Origin: an uncultured Amylibacter sp.
Lineage (GTDB): Bacteria > Pseudomonadota > Alphaproteobacteria > Rhodobacterales > Rhodobacteraceae
Assembly (NCBI GenBank): GCA_943846615.1
Contig: OX044354.1
Coordinates: forward strand, 1,257,001 to 1,321,000
Reading direction: 5' to 3'
DNA: 64,000 nucleotides
Shown here in pieces: positions 33,814-42,191 of the stretch (positions are counted from its first letter, which is position 1; each line of letters begins with the position of its first letter). The notes under the pieces are model-generated. The model ran no database searches and had not been told where the DNA came from. It saw only the letters and a list, made by a program, of their open reading frames with translations. A program made the position numbers and the translations under genes.

Positions 33814-35877
33814 GATAAGATCGTGCATTTCATCCAGCTTGGATATGAGTATCTCTTTCTTAAGCGGTTTTGTCAGATAGTCATCCATTCCAGCCGCCAA
33901 CATTTTTTCTCGATCACCTGGCATGGCATGCGCCGTTAAGGCCAAGATTGGGAGCGCTGGCGCTTTGTCCAAATCCTCGCTTGCGCGGATGATTTGCGTG
34001 GCTTCGACCCCATCCATTTCGGGCATCGAAATGTCCGTGACAATGATATCGGGACGTTGTGACGCCGCCATTTCCACCAATTCCAAACCGTTGACGGCAA
34101 TGCGCAAAACCACATCTGCGGATTTCAGCATTTTGGTGAAAACCAACTGGTTTGTTTTGTTATCTTCGGCCAACAGGATGTTTAACGTTCCGCGTTCCAG
34201 CTTACTTGGTCGTGTATCGATTTCCTTGAAGAAGGGAGAATCCTCGGTCACTTCGTAATACATGTTCAGGGATTTATACAAATCGCTGCGTAATGCCGGC
34301 TTTTGGAAACTGGCGTTAAAAATCGCGCGATCCTGTTTGAACGAACCGTCCAATCGTCTGGGGCACATTGCAATCAATGGCCCAGTGTAGCCAAGATCGC
34401 GCAGGTGGTTCGCTAGCTCTACTCCGGGCATACCTGCCATCGCAACATCAGTAAGAATCAGATCGTAATTCGCGCCCAAGCGAAAATGTTTCAAAGCGTC
34501 GACACCATTGCTGAAACAATCGACCTCTAATCCGAGGTGGCCCAGTTGTTTTTGCAGGATTTCCCGTTGCTGGCCAATGCCATCAACAATCATTGCGCGC
34601 GATACGTTTTCCGTCAGGGCGGGTAATGAACCCCCGTTCACATCTTGGACGCCTAGGTTGATTTTGAAGCCGAAAACGCTGCCTTCGCCGTACACGGAAT
34701 CCAGCCACATCTCTCCGTCCATCAACTCAACTAAACGCTTTGAGATTGCCAACCCAAGGCCCGTGCCCTCATATTTACGGTTTTCTTCTTCGTCGACCTG
34801 TTGGAATTCACCGAACACATGATCAATCTTATCTGCGGGTATCCCGATGCCCGTATCTTCGACAGTAATGTGGACACATTGATTATCCCCTTCGTCGATC
34901 CCGATAACGCGCACCAAAACATGCCCCGCTTCGGTGAATTTGATGGCATTCCCGATCAGGTTCAGCATGATTTGACGAATGCGACCATTATCACCGACGA
35001 AGCCAGATGGTGTGAACAAATCGTAATCCACCAAGAGTTCCAGCCCCTTATCTTGGGCCTTACTTTCCATTAACATCGTCACTTCGTGAATGCATTCTTC
35101 CAAGTTGAATGGTTCAGGGAACAGTTCCATTTGGTCAGCTTCGATTTTGGAATAATCCAAAATGTCGTTGATGATAATTAATAACGCTTCGCCTGAATTT
35201 TTGATCGTGCGCATGAAAACACGCTGTTCTTGATCCAAATCCGTTTCCGCCAGTAAATCCGCCATCCCGATCACACCATTCATCGGCGTTCTGATTTCAT
35301 GGCTCATATTAGCCAGAAATGCGGATTTGGCCTTGGTTGCGACTTCGGCTGCCTCTTGGGCCTGTAACAGCGCATCCTCGCGTGCTTTCTCTTCTGAGAT
35401 ATTTACGCGGTAGGATATAATATCCCCCGACGGTGTTCGGCGTTCAACCAGCCGCAACCAACCGCCATCCTTGGTGCGGATAAGGGGTTCTGGGAATTCA
35501 TTGTCCCGCCATGCCTGTTCGCGTTCCTGAACCCACGCAGGGCCATCCATGCCGTCGGTATCGATCAGATTATGATCAATGCCCGCCTGCAAAATTTGCG
35601 AACGAGCTGCGCCCGCAACCAATAACGGGCGTATCTTTGCATAGTTATCGGAATAGGCCATATTCGCCGTAAGCAACCGATGATCATTGTCAAACATAGC
35701 AAAGCCATCTGGCATAGTTTCAATCGCATCTAACCAACGAATTTGCATCCGTTCCGATGCTTTCGCACTCTGTGCCAATGCCTCTTCCAGTGTTAAAACC
35801 AGCGCCCGCAGCTTGGCATTCTCTTCCGCTAACACCTCGCTTTCTTCCGTACAGTTTTCCACGATTGCCCCTTTCAC
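33745..35877 (-). CDS. hybrid sensor histidine kinase with two receiver domains
   Basis: A soluble 710-residue kinase. Order: coiled coil (10-45), PAS domain (about 45-165), HisKA with phospho-acceptor His193 (MSHEIRTPMNG), HATPase (N box around 307, DTGIGIP 341-347, GTGLGLAI 371-378), receiver 1 (about 427-545, Asp477) and receiver 2 (about 565-690, Asp615). Receiver 1 has only one acid in its pocket (MIVDGIG), so it may not be phosphorylated normally. GTG start with GAGG 7 nt upstream; a second GTG five codons on is possible. No membrane span, and no cognate output gene beside it. Confidence 0.93.
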   Translation of the reverse strand: MKGAIVENCTEESEVLAEENAKLRALVLTLEEALAQSAKASERMQIRWLDAIETMPDGFAMFDNDHRLLTANMAYSDNYAKIRPLLVAGAARSQILQAGIDHNLIDTDGMDGPAWVQEREQAWRDNEFPEPLIRTKDGGWLRLVERRTPSGDIISYRVNISEEKAREDALLQAQEAAEVATKAKSAFLANMSHEIRTPMNGVIGMADLLAETDLDQEQRVFMRTIKNSGEALLIIINDILDYSKIEADQMELFPEPFNLEECIHEVTMLMESKAQDKGLELLVDYDLFTPSGFVGDNGRIRQIMLNLIGNAIKFTEAGHVLVRVIGIDEGDNQCVHITVEDTGIGIPADKIDHVFGEFQQVDEEENRKYEGTGLGLAISKRLVELMDGEMWLDSVYGEGSVFGFKINLGVQDVNGGSLPALTENVSRAMIVDGIGQQREILQKQLGHLGLEVDCFSNGVDALKHFRLGANYDLILTDVAMAGMPGVELANHLRDLGYTGPLIAMCPRRLDGSFKQDRAIFNASFQKPALRSDLYKSLNMYYEVTEDSPFFKEIDTRPSKLERGTLNILLAEDNKTNQLVFTKMLKSADVVLRIAVNGLELVEMAASQRPDIIVTDISMPEMDGVEATQIIRASEDLDKAPALPILALTAHAMPGDREKMLAAGMDDYLTKPLKKEILISKLDEMHDLILARQQQFQSSRNTNNHQKRANK

Positions 35878-35937
35878 TTTGCCTCAAGGGGTTTTCTCAT
35901 ACTGACATTTAGTGCGACGTTAACGCAAAGAAGTATC

Positions 35938-35946
35938 TGTGGATAA
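35938..35946 (-). promoter_or_regulatory. perfect DnaA box (TGTGGATAA, reverse of TTATCCACA)
   Basis: Exact match in the 86-nt gap between the histidine kinase start and the MFS gene stop. It could influence the kinase promoter; single boxes also occur by chance. Confidence 0.35.
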
Positions 35947-35963
35947 TATGTCTAAACTTTTCC

Positions 35964-37208
35964 CTATACGGGTTGTCGTTTTCCAAGGGGCAATTCGCGG
36001 ATTGGCATGTGGACAATCGCACTGAACGCACCAACACCGATGCCAACCCACCAAACGATCGTATAGCTGCCGTAAATGTCATACAACGCTCCGCCCAACC
36101 AAACCCCCAAAAACGATCCCAATTGGTGGCTGAAAAACACGATTCCGTACAACGTGCCCATATAACGCAGCCCATAAATGTATCCAACCAAACCCGATGT
36201 CAGCGGCACGGATGCCAACCACAATAAACCCATCGTGATCGAAAACGTAACCACCGTCAGCGGCGTCATCGGCAGCATAATAAAGATAATGGCGATTATG
36301 GTACGCCCGGTATAGATCAACGCCAACAAGTTCTTCTTCTTATATCGTTTGCCGAAATAACCAGCGAACAGCGTGCCAATAACATTCGCCGCGCCGATCA
36401 GCGCGATGGCAAACGCGCCCAGTGCACTGGTGGTATCCACACCAATGCCCGCCAGCAAACTGTCGCCGTTAATGTTGGCGCACATCTCGGTCACGAAGGC
36501 GGGGAAATGTGCAGTCACAAACGCCAATTGGAAACCGCAGGAAAAGAAGCCAAGGAAGATTAAGGTGAAACTGGGATCGTAGAACGCTTTGCGCAGGATT
36601 TGCGTCAGGGTCTCTTCCAATTCGGGCTTGGTATCACGATCAGGCGCAGACAGGATCGGCAACAGTGCCAATGAGGCCACGATGATGCCAGCGAATATCA
36701 GGAATACAGTCGACCAGTTGAATTGACCCAACAGGTATTCCGCCAATGGTGGGCCAACGATTTGACCCACGGAGCCAACAGCCGTCGCAATTCCCAGTGC
36801 CATTGATCGATTTTCATCTGATGCCGCGCGTCCAACGATTGCCAGTATCACCCCAAACCCTGTGCCAGCTACGCCAAAACCCACGAACAGTGCATAGAAC
36901 TGATGTTGACCAGGTGTGATAGCAAAGCTGGATAGCACTAGCCCCAAGGCGTAGAAAACCACACCAATTAGGATTGCTTTGCGATCGCCAATTTTTTCTG
37001 CGATTGCCCCAAAAATCGGCTGACCAATGCCCCACGCCAGATTTTGAATCGCAATCGCCATAGAGAAATCGGCGCGTGCCCATGCGAATTCTGATGCGAT
37101 AGGGATCTGAAACACGCCAAAGGATGCGCGAATACCGAAACCGATCATCAAGATCAAGGATGAGGCCACAAGGACAGGAGTAATAAGACGGTTGTTTTGT
37201 GAATGCAT
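35964..37208 (-). CDS. MFS transporter
   Basis: A 414-residue 12-span major facilitator. N-terminal FGIRASFGVFQIPIASEF and the loop GAIAEKIGDRKAILIG (motif A-like) resemble the monocarboxylate/oxalate-formate group (OFA/MCT). Direction and substrate are open. It lies between the kinase (same strand, downstream) and zapE (divergent), and its start codon almost touches the longest possible zapE frame. Confidence 0.88.
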   Translation of the reverse strand: MHSQNNRLITPVLVASSLILMIGFGIRASFGVFQIPIASEFAWARADFSMAIAIQNLAWGIGQPIFGAIAEKIGDRKAILIGVVFYALGLVLSSFAITPGQHQFYALFVGFGVAGTGFGVILAIVGRAASDENRSMALGIATAVGSVGQIVGPPLAEYLLGQFNWSTVFLIFAGIIVASLALLPILSAPDRDTKPELEETLTQILRKAFYDPSFTLIFLGFFSCGFQLAFVTAHFPAFVTEMCANINGDSLLAGIGVDTTSALGAFAIALIGAANVIGTLFAGYFGKRYKKKNLLALIYTGRTIIAIIFIMLPMTPLTVVTFSITMGLLWLASVPLTSGLVGYIYGLRYMGTLYGIVFFSHQLGSFLGVWLGGALYDIYGSYTIVWWVGIGVGAFSAIVHMPIRELPLGKRQPV

Positions 37209-37268
37209 GATTTCGACCCTTGGTGTTGTAACAGCCTGTTGGAATTGGTATCGAAGGTCAAAGGTTTT

Positions 37269-38357
37269 TTGAGGCTGAAACAGTTGAAACCCATCGAGAT
37301 ATATAACGCGCGTATTGCCAATGGCGAATTGAAAGATGACTCGGATCAGCGGCAGATTTTGCAGGCACTTCAGGATTTAGCGATTGCGATTGAGGGGTAT
37401 AAACCCCGTTCCAAATTTTTGATGTCTGGTCTTTTTGGCGTTAAGGCGCCCCGCCCCAAGGGGCTGTATATTTACGGCGGTGTTGGGCGCGGCAAATCCA
37501 TGTTGATGGATTTGTTTTTTGACGCCTCGCCGATCAAACGCAAACGCCGCGTCCATTTTCATGCCTTTATGCAAGAGGTGCATGATGAAATGCACCGCGT
37601 GCGCCAATCTGGGGTCGAAGACGCCATTCGCCCTGTCGCGGAGAAGATCATCAAAGAGGCCAGCCTACTGTGTTTTGATGAAATGCAAATCACCGACATT
37701 GCCGATGCGATGATCGTTGGGCGGCTGTTTGAATTCCTGTTTGATTCTGGTGTGTTGATTGTGACCACATCAAATCGCCATCCAGACGATCTGTATAAAC
37801 AGGGACTGAACCGAAGCCTGTTTTTGCCATTTATAGAATTGATCAAATCGTATTTGGTCGTGCATAATTTAGACAGTGAAACCGACCATCGGCAAAACCG
37901 CGTTTCCGGTCAGGTGCGTTATTTATCGCCCCTGAATGACGAAACAACGGGTCGTGCAAATGCCATGTGGGATGATCTTTCCCAAGGTAAATCCGAACCG
38001 ATTACATTGCGTCAGAAGAAAAGACAGATTGAAATCCTCCACCACCACAACGGTGTCGCGCGCGCCAGTTTTGATGATCTGTGCAAAAAGCCCTTGGGCC
38101 CTGGTGATTACCTGTTGATTGCGAATTCATTCCGTCTGTTGATGATTACCGATGTGCCGATACTGCGGCGTGAAAACAATAACGAGGCTAAACGCTTCGT
38201 CACGTTGGTTGATGCGCTGTACGAGGCAGGAACCACCGTCATCATCAATGCCGATGCCGAACCAGAGGCATTATATGAAACTGGCGAAGGTGCGTTTGAG
38301 TTCGAAAGAACCGCCAGCCGATTACGCGAAATGCAGGCGGATTCTTGGGGAACTTGA
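37269..38357 (+). CDS. zapE: cell division ATPase ZapE (AFG1-like)
   Basis: P-loop ATPase related to mitochondrial AFG1/LACE1 and to E. coli ZapE, which modulates the FtsZ ring. Walker A is YIYGGVGRGKSMLMD, followed by the family segments KRRVHFHAFMQEVH and LLCFDEMQITDIADAMI (Walker B), then TSNRHPDDLYKQGLNR. The start is uncertain: typical proteins begin near IEIYNARIANGEL, so the TTG at 37269 (362 residues) is preferred to the ATG at 37203, which would overlap the divergent MFS start. Confidence 0.9.
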   Translation: MRLKQLKPIEIYNARIANGELKDDSDQRQILQALQDLAIAIEGYKPRSKFLMSGLFGVKAPRPKGLYIYGGVGRGKSMLMDLFFDASPIKRKRRVHFHAFMQEVHDEMHRVRQSGVEDAIRPVAEKIIKEASLLCFDEMQITDIADAMIVGRLFEFLFDSGVLIVTTSNRHPDDLYKQGLNRSLFLPFIELIKSYLVVHNLDSETDHRQNRVSGQVRYLSPLNDETTGRANAMWDDLSQGKSEPITLRQKKRQIEILHHHNGVARASFDDLCKKPLGPGDYLLIANSFRLLMITDVPILRRENNNEAKRFVTLVDALYEAGTTVIINADAEPEALYETGEGAFEFERTASRLREMQADSWGT

Positions 38358-38527
38358 CATTTTCAAAAATGTGGCTAAATTGTGTTCAATACCTTTTTAA
38401 TAAAACTTTAATACCCTGATCCGTTTTGGATCAATAACACCTAAATTGCGAATACGGGCATATATCTGGCTCGAATAAACCTACATATACTGCCCCTCGC
38501 TCTCCTTTCTGCCAATCGGAGGCTATT

Positions 38528-38749
38528 ATGGCTACATCGACTATATACTTGAAAAACCACGGAATTCCTTACCCGAATGTCCTTATCGGGCTGGCATTTC
38601 AAAGCGGCGGCATGACACGCGCATTGTTTACGGATCGTTTTGGTCGCGCGGAAATCCCGCATCGCAACTCTGGCCCTGCTAGCGTTTTGTTGAACGGACA
38701 AGAAATTGCCACAATTGAGACGCCAGCGGTGGTTGACGTCGAAGTTTAG
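38528..38749 (+). CDS. 73-residue beta-rich small protein, family unknown
   Basis: Strong CGGAGG ribosome site and its own downstream hairpins support a real gene. The sequence alternates hydrophobic strands with turns, and the segment TDRFGRAEIPHRNSGPASVLLNG resembles the edge of transthyretin/carboxypeptidase-regulatory-like beta-sandwich domains. No signal peptide, so cytosolic. Function unknown, and the resemblance is only by pattern. Confidence 0.6.
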   Translation: MATSTIYLKNHGIPYPNVLIGLAFQSGGMTRALFTDRFGRAEIPHRNSGPASVLLNGQEIATIETPAVVDVEV

Positions 38750-38757
38750 GACTTGAA

Positions 38758-38828
38758 CGGTTTTGCGAAACCGCTTGTGTGAAACACAAGCTGGCCCATT
38801 TTGGCTCGATGCCGAAATGGGCCAGCTT
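38758..38828. terminator. three consecutive hairpins between convergent genes
   Basis: CGGTTT-TGCG-AAACCG (38758-38773), CTTGTGT-GAA-ACACAAG (38774-38790) and an 18-bp stem 38788-38805 / 38811-38828 with a single T-G wobble and a 5-nt loop. The last two share three bases and so compete. There is no clear T run, so termination may depend on the hairpin alone or serve both strands. Confidence 0.55.
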
Positions 38829-38830
38829 AG

Positions 38831-40063
38831 TTAACGCGCACGGCGCAATTTCAACAATAGTTCTTCGTTCGCTTTGCCATCAGGAACCAACCCAAGTGAC
38901 GTTTGAAACTTGCTAACCGCATCAATTGTGTTTGGCCCGATAATGCCATCGGGCTCACCAACATCGTAACCCAGCTTGTTCAACAATTCTTGAACTTCCA
39001 TCTTCTCTGCTAACTTTAATGCACCTGGGCCACGTGGCCATTCACGTACAAACGGGCCTTTGCCGGCAATGCGATCCGCCAGATGCCCTACAGCCATCGC
39101 GTATGAATTGGCGTTGTTATAGCGTTTAATCACGAAGAAGTTTTTGAACACCACAAATGCTGGCCCATCTGCGCCGGCTGGTAGAAACACAGAACCCTCT
39201 CCATGGTTCGGAATCTTACCGCCATTGATTGTACGCACGCCCAGTTGCGTCCAACGCGCTGGAGTTGCTTTCACTTTCAATGACGCATTGCCGTAATTGA
39301 AACCAGATGGCAGCTTCACCTCGATGCCCCATGGTTGGTTATGTTTCCATCCAAATTTCGCCAAGTAGTTTGCAGTGGATGCCAGTGCATCGGATGGATT
39401 ATTTGGATCCCAAACGTCGCGTTTTCCGTCACCAGTGAAATCTTGGGCGTATGCCTGATAACTGGTTGGGATAAATTGCGTGTGGCCCATTGCGCCCGCC
39501 CATGAACCCATCATGCGATTTGGGGTGATGTCGCCACGTTGAATAATGCGTAGTGCCTCTAACAATTGCTGACGCCCAAATTTTTCGCGGCGACCATCAT
39601 ATGCCAATGTCGCCAAGGCCTCGATGATATTGATGTCGCCCATGCGTTGCCCATACGAACTCTCTAATCCCCAAATGGAAACGATGACTTCGGCGTCGAC
39701 CTTATACTTCTTTTCAATCTTTTTCAGAATGCGCGAACGGGCGTTGAAATTGGCTATGCCGTTTGAAACACGCTTTGGCGATGTGGCGGTATCAAGGTAA
39801 TCCCAAATTTGACGTGAAAATTCCGCCTGTTTGCGATCCAGCTTCACCACACGTTCGTTCAGTTTTACGCCGCGAAAGGCGCGATCAAAGGTGCGGGCTG
39901 AAATACCCTTGGTCAGTGCTTGGGAGCGGAATGACTTTACCCATCGTTGAAAACCACTTTCGCTTTGCGCCACCAGAAATTCCTGTTTTGTGTTTGTATT
40001 TGCGGCGATGGGTGTTGTCAGAATCGACAGACCCACGGCCAGTGCCGTTGCAAATCTATACAT
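38831..40063 (-). CDS. periplasmic lytic murein transglycosylase, MltB type, with peptidoglycan-binding domain
   Basis: A 410-residue enzyme with the same layout as the protein at 2891-4060: signal peptide (cut near residue 21), SLT_2 domain with catalytic Glu in SIWGLESSYGQRMGD and the segment GSWAGAMGHTQFIPTSYQAYAQDFTGDGKRD, and a C-terminal PG_binding_1 repeat (VQELLNKLGYDVGEPDGIIGPNT). The SLT_2 part is closer to the family norm than the other paralogue. It stands alone between hairpins and the WYL regulator. Confidence 0.94.
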   Translation of the reverse strand: MYRFATALAVGLSILTTPIAANTNTKQEFLVAQSESGFQRWVKSFRSQALTKGISARTFDRAFRGVKLNERVVKLDRKQAEFSRQIWDYLDTATSPKRVSNGIANFNARSRILKKIEKKYKVDAEVIVSIWGLESSYGQRMGDINIIEALATLAYDGRREKFGRQQLLEALRIIQRGDITPNRMMGSWAGAMGHTQFIPTSYQAYAQDFTGDGKRDVWDPNNPSDALASTANYLAKFGWKHNQPWGIEVKLPSGFNYGNASLKVKATPARWTQLGVRTINGGKIPNHGEGSVFLPAGADGPAFVVFKNFFVIKRYNNANSYAMAVGHLADRIAGKGPFVREWPRGPGALKLAEKMEVQELLNKLGYDVGEPDGIIGPNTIDAVSKFQTSLGLVPDGKANEELLLKLRRAR

Positions 40064-40155
40064 ATTTCTCTCCTGCTCGAGATTATTATTTTTATTACAT
40101 ACAACTTAGGTCAGCATTGCGATCAAAACAATGGGCCTTTGATCATTCCGCGTTT

Positions 40156-40845
40156 TCACGCCGATCCGTTAGTGACCGCGCGGATTGCATCGCGCAACAT
40201 TGCGACGCGGCGTGGTTTGAAAGATTTTCCCGTTGCGCGAAAGGACGCCACACGATCCACACGAAACGCACGGAAATCATTCCGCAGATTGCAAAACGAT
40301 ATGACCATCAATTTCCCATCCATATAGACGATAGACAGCGGCAGGATCGTTCGCGTGGTATTCACGCCAGCGGCATCGCTGTATTCAATCGACAGTTCAT
40401 TTTCGGCGCGGGTTTGTTTTCGCAGGTCGGCAATGTCTATTTTTATATCGGGACGTGTTGAGAAATTTTTAACGTGCAGGACGGAATGCATCAGCTGGTT
40501 TTGCAGGTCCTTGGGCAGGCCTGCGGCCACCTTGGACAGCACGTTTTTGGCGGCGCTTGCCAGCACTGGGTCGGCAATGGATTGAACCTCTTTTAGGCCC
40601 AAAACCAGTGCTTCGATTTCATCCACTGTGAACATCATGGGCGGCAATGCGGGGTCTTCGATCAATGTGTAGCCGTAGCCTGCCTCGCCGTCGATCATGG
40701 CACCCGCTTTGCGTAGGCTGTCGATGTCGCGGTAGGTTGTGCGCAAAGATACCTCCGTTTGGGCCGCTAAATCGGTGGCCTTAACTGGGGCGGGCATGGT
40801 GCGTAGGGCTTGCATGCATTGTAAGAGGCGGTCTGATTTGCTCAT
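40156..40845 (-). CDS. YafY-type HTH-WYL transcriptional regulator
   Basis: A 229-residue regulator: N-terminal winged helix HTH_11 (about 1-60, TDLAAQTEVSLRTTYRDIDSLRKAGA), linker, then a WYL domain (about 130-205) with the variant core ELSIEYSDAAGVNTTRTILPLSIVYMDGKLMVISFC. Such proteins repress neighbouring genes and sense small ligands or nucleotides. It is divergent from a GST gene, with a palindrome in between that is its likely operator. Confidence 0.9.
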   Translation of the reverse strand: MSKSDRLLQCMQALRTMPAPVKATDLAAQTEVSLRTTYRDIDSLRKAGAMIDGEAGYGYTLIEDPALPPMMFTVDEIEALVLGLKEVQSIADPVLASAAKNVLSKVAAGLPKDLQNQLMHSVLHVKNFSTRPDIKIDIADLRKQTRAENELSIEYSDAAGVNTTRTILPLSIVYMDGKLMVISFCNLRNDFRAFRVDRVASFRATGKSFKPRRVAMLRDAIRAVTNGSA

Positions 40846-40867
40846 GTTTTTTGTTACGTGATTTCTG

Positions 40868-40884
40868 CTGACAATTTTTGTCAG
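40868..40884. promoter_or_regulatory. palindrome CTGACAA-TTT-TTGTCAG, likely operator of the WYL regulator
   Basis: Perfect 7-bp inverted repeat in the 80-nt region between the divergent WYL regulator and GST genes. TGACA...TGTCA palindromes are common beside YafY-type regulators, so autorepression and control of the GST operon are likely. Confidence 0.6.
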
Positions 40885-40925
40885 TATGGCCCAGATAAAA
40901 GGTAAAAAACAACAAAGGAAATGTT

Positions 40926-41624
40926 ATGGAATTGATTGTCTTCCCACCGACCTATGGCGAGCCTGCGGGCAGCCCGTTTGCGACCAAGGCGATGGCGTTA
41001 TTGAATGTAGCGGGGGTTAAACACGACCTGACGTATTTGTCGAACCCCACCAAGATGCCCAAGGGCAAGTTACCCGTGTTGAAGGTTGGCGATCGGTTGA
41101 TCCCCGACAGCAACGAAATTCGCGCCTATATCGAGGCGAAAACGGGATTTGATTTTGATGCGGGGTTAAGTGCGAAAGATCGCGCGATTTCGACGGCTGT
41201 GATCCGTATGGTAGAGGAACATATATATTTCATTGTGTACACAAGTCGTTGGAAAGAAGACAAAAATTGGGCCGTGACCAAGGCCGCAAATTTCGGAGCG
41301 GTCCCCGCGATCATGCGTGGATTTATCACGCGGATGGTGCGCAAAGGAGCGGTGGCGCAATGCATGGGCCAAGGTATGGGACGACATTCCAAGGCGGAGC
41401 GTTTGAGCCGTTTTCAAGAGGATATTGATGCAATTGAAACCCTGTTGGGCGACAAGGATTACCTGTTTGGGGACACACCAAAGGCGGCAGATATTTCGAC
41501 GATTACGGCGCTAAGATTTACTGCTGCGTTTACGGGTTCAAATGATTTGACGGATTATTTGATGACGAAACCAACCATTATGGCGTATCTTGAACGCGGT
41601 AAGGAGGTGTTGTTTCCAGCATGA
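40926..41624 (+). CDS. glutathione S-transferase family protein
   Basis: A 232-residue protein with an N-terminal thioredoxin-like domain (FPPTYGEPAGSPFATKAMALLNVAGV, then GKLPVLKVGDRLIPDSNEI, the cis-Pro and glutathione-binding SNEI) and an all-helical C-terminal domain (about 95-225). It belongs to the Tom37/metaxin-like branch by its PSPFATK-type opening. Substrate unknown. AAAGGAAA ribosome site. Divergent from a WYL regulator and overlapping the DUF1801 gene by 4 nt. Confidence 0.87.
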   Translation: MELIVFPPTYGEPAGSPFATKAMALLNVAGVKHDLTYLSNPTKMPKGKLPVLKVGDRLIPDSNEIRAYIEAKTGFDFDAGLSAKDRAISTAVIRMVEEHIYFIVYTSRWKEDKNWAVTKAANFGAVPAIMRGFITRMVRKGAVAQCMGQGMGRHSKAERLSRFQEDIDAIETLLGDKDYLFGDTPKAADISTITALRFTAAFTGSNDLTDYLMTKPTIMAYLERGKEVLFPA

Positions 41625-41983
41625 TAAAAAACGACCCCAAAGCAGAAGCGATCATCGATGATATGCCTGAAACAGCACGGGTTTTGCGTGATTTGATAGC
41701 GCGTGAATCCGATGGGTTGGCTGTGCAGGAATGTCTACGTTGGGGGCAACCGACGTATATAGCGTCCAAGGGTTCGATGCTGCGGATTGGTACGGTGAAA
41801 TCGGGGGATGTGGCGATTTTTGCGCATTGCCAGACCACGATTATTTCGGATTTCGCAGCGCAGTTTGGGGCGGATTTTCAGATTGAAGGGAACCGTGCAG
41901 TTGTGTTTTCCAAGGGTGCAGATATTCAGCCCGAGAAGCTGCGATTGATGGTGTCGCATGCGTTGCGATATAAGGAAAAATGA
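41621..41983 (+). CDS. DUF1801 domain protein
   Basis: A 120-residue cytosolic protein of the DUF1801 (YdhG-like) fold: LRDLIARESDGLAVQECLRWGQPTYIASKGSMLRIG with the conserved W-G-x-P-x-Y, and the terminal LRLMVSHALRYK. The fold is thought to bind iron or small ligands in some relatives, but no activity is established. ATGA overlap couples it to the GST gene, and both are probably under the WYL regulator. Confidence 0.85.
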   Translation: MIKNDPKAEAIIDDMPETARVLRDLIARESDGLAVQECLRWGQPTYIASKGSMLRIGTVKSGDVAIFAHCQTTIISDFAAQFGADFQIEGNRAVVFSKGADIQPEKLRLMVSHALRYKEK

Positions 41984-42040
41984 GCGCATGCGGGCGGTGC
42001 GTTAAATGGTTAATTTTTGCTTAGGTCAGCGTTTTTCCAA

Positions 42041-42084
42041 CGTCTAGCAAACGTCTAGATAGCGTCTAGATAACGTCGTGAAAA
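42041..42084. repeat. 11-bp tandem direct repeats CGTCTAGATAR
   Basis: Units at 42041 (CGTCTAGCAAA), 42052 (CGTCTAGATAG), 42063 (CGTCTAGATAA) and a degenerate fourth at 42074 (CGTCGTGAAAA). CTAG occurs three times at exact 11-bp spacing, one helical turn, although CTAG is usually rare in such genomes. The site is between the 3' ends of convergent genes. Confidence 0.65.
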
Positions 42085-42137
42085 ATAACCGACGGGTAAA
42101 ATTAATATTTGAATCGTTGAAACGTTAACGCGCGGAG

Positions 42138-42180
42138 TTTTATGCGCTCCGCGCGGGGGATATTTTGACAAGAAAAAGTT
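42138..42180 (+). repeat. intergenic hairpin-GATATTT repeat, copy 2
   Basis: TTTTATGCGCTCCGCGCGG then GGGATATTTTGACAAGAAAAAGTT. The CTCCGCGC here also pairs with GCGCGGAG at 42130-42137 to make an 8-bp hairpin. It ends 11 nt before the rnr stop, and shares its first 19 bases with copy 1. Confidence 0.7.
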
Positions 42181-42191
42181 TTGGGGTCTGA

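Noticed and set aside
37203-37268. Longer zapE start at ATG 37203
   Set aside because: It would overlap the divergent MFS start codon, has no ribosome site, and adds 22 residues not seen in ZapE proteins.
42001-42191. CRISPR array or plasmid iterons at the 11-bp repeats
   Set aside because: Units are too short for CRISPR, with no spacers or cas genes, and no replication initiator gene is near.
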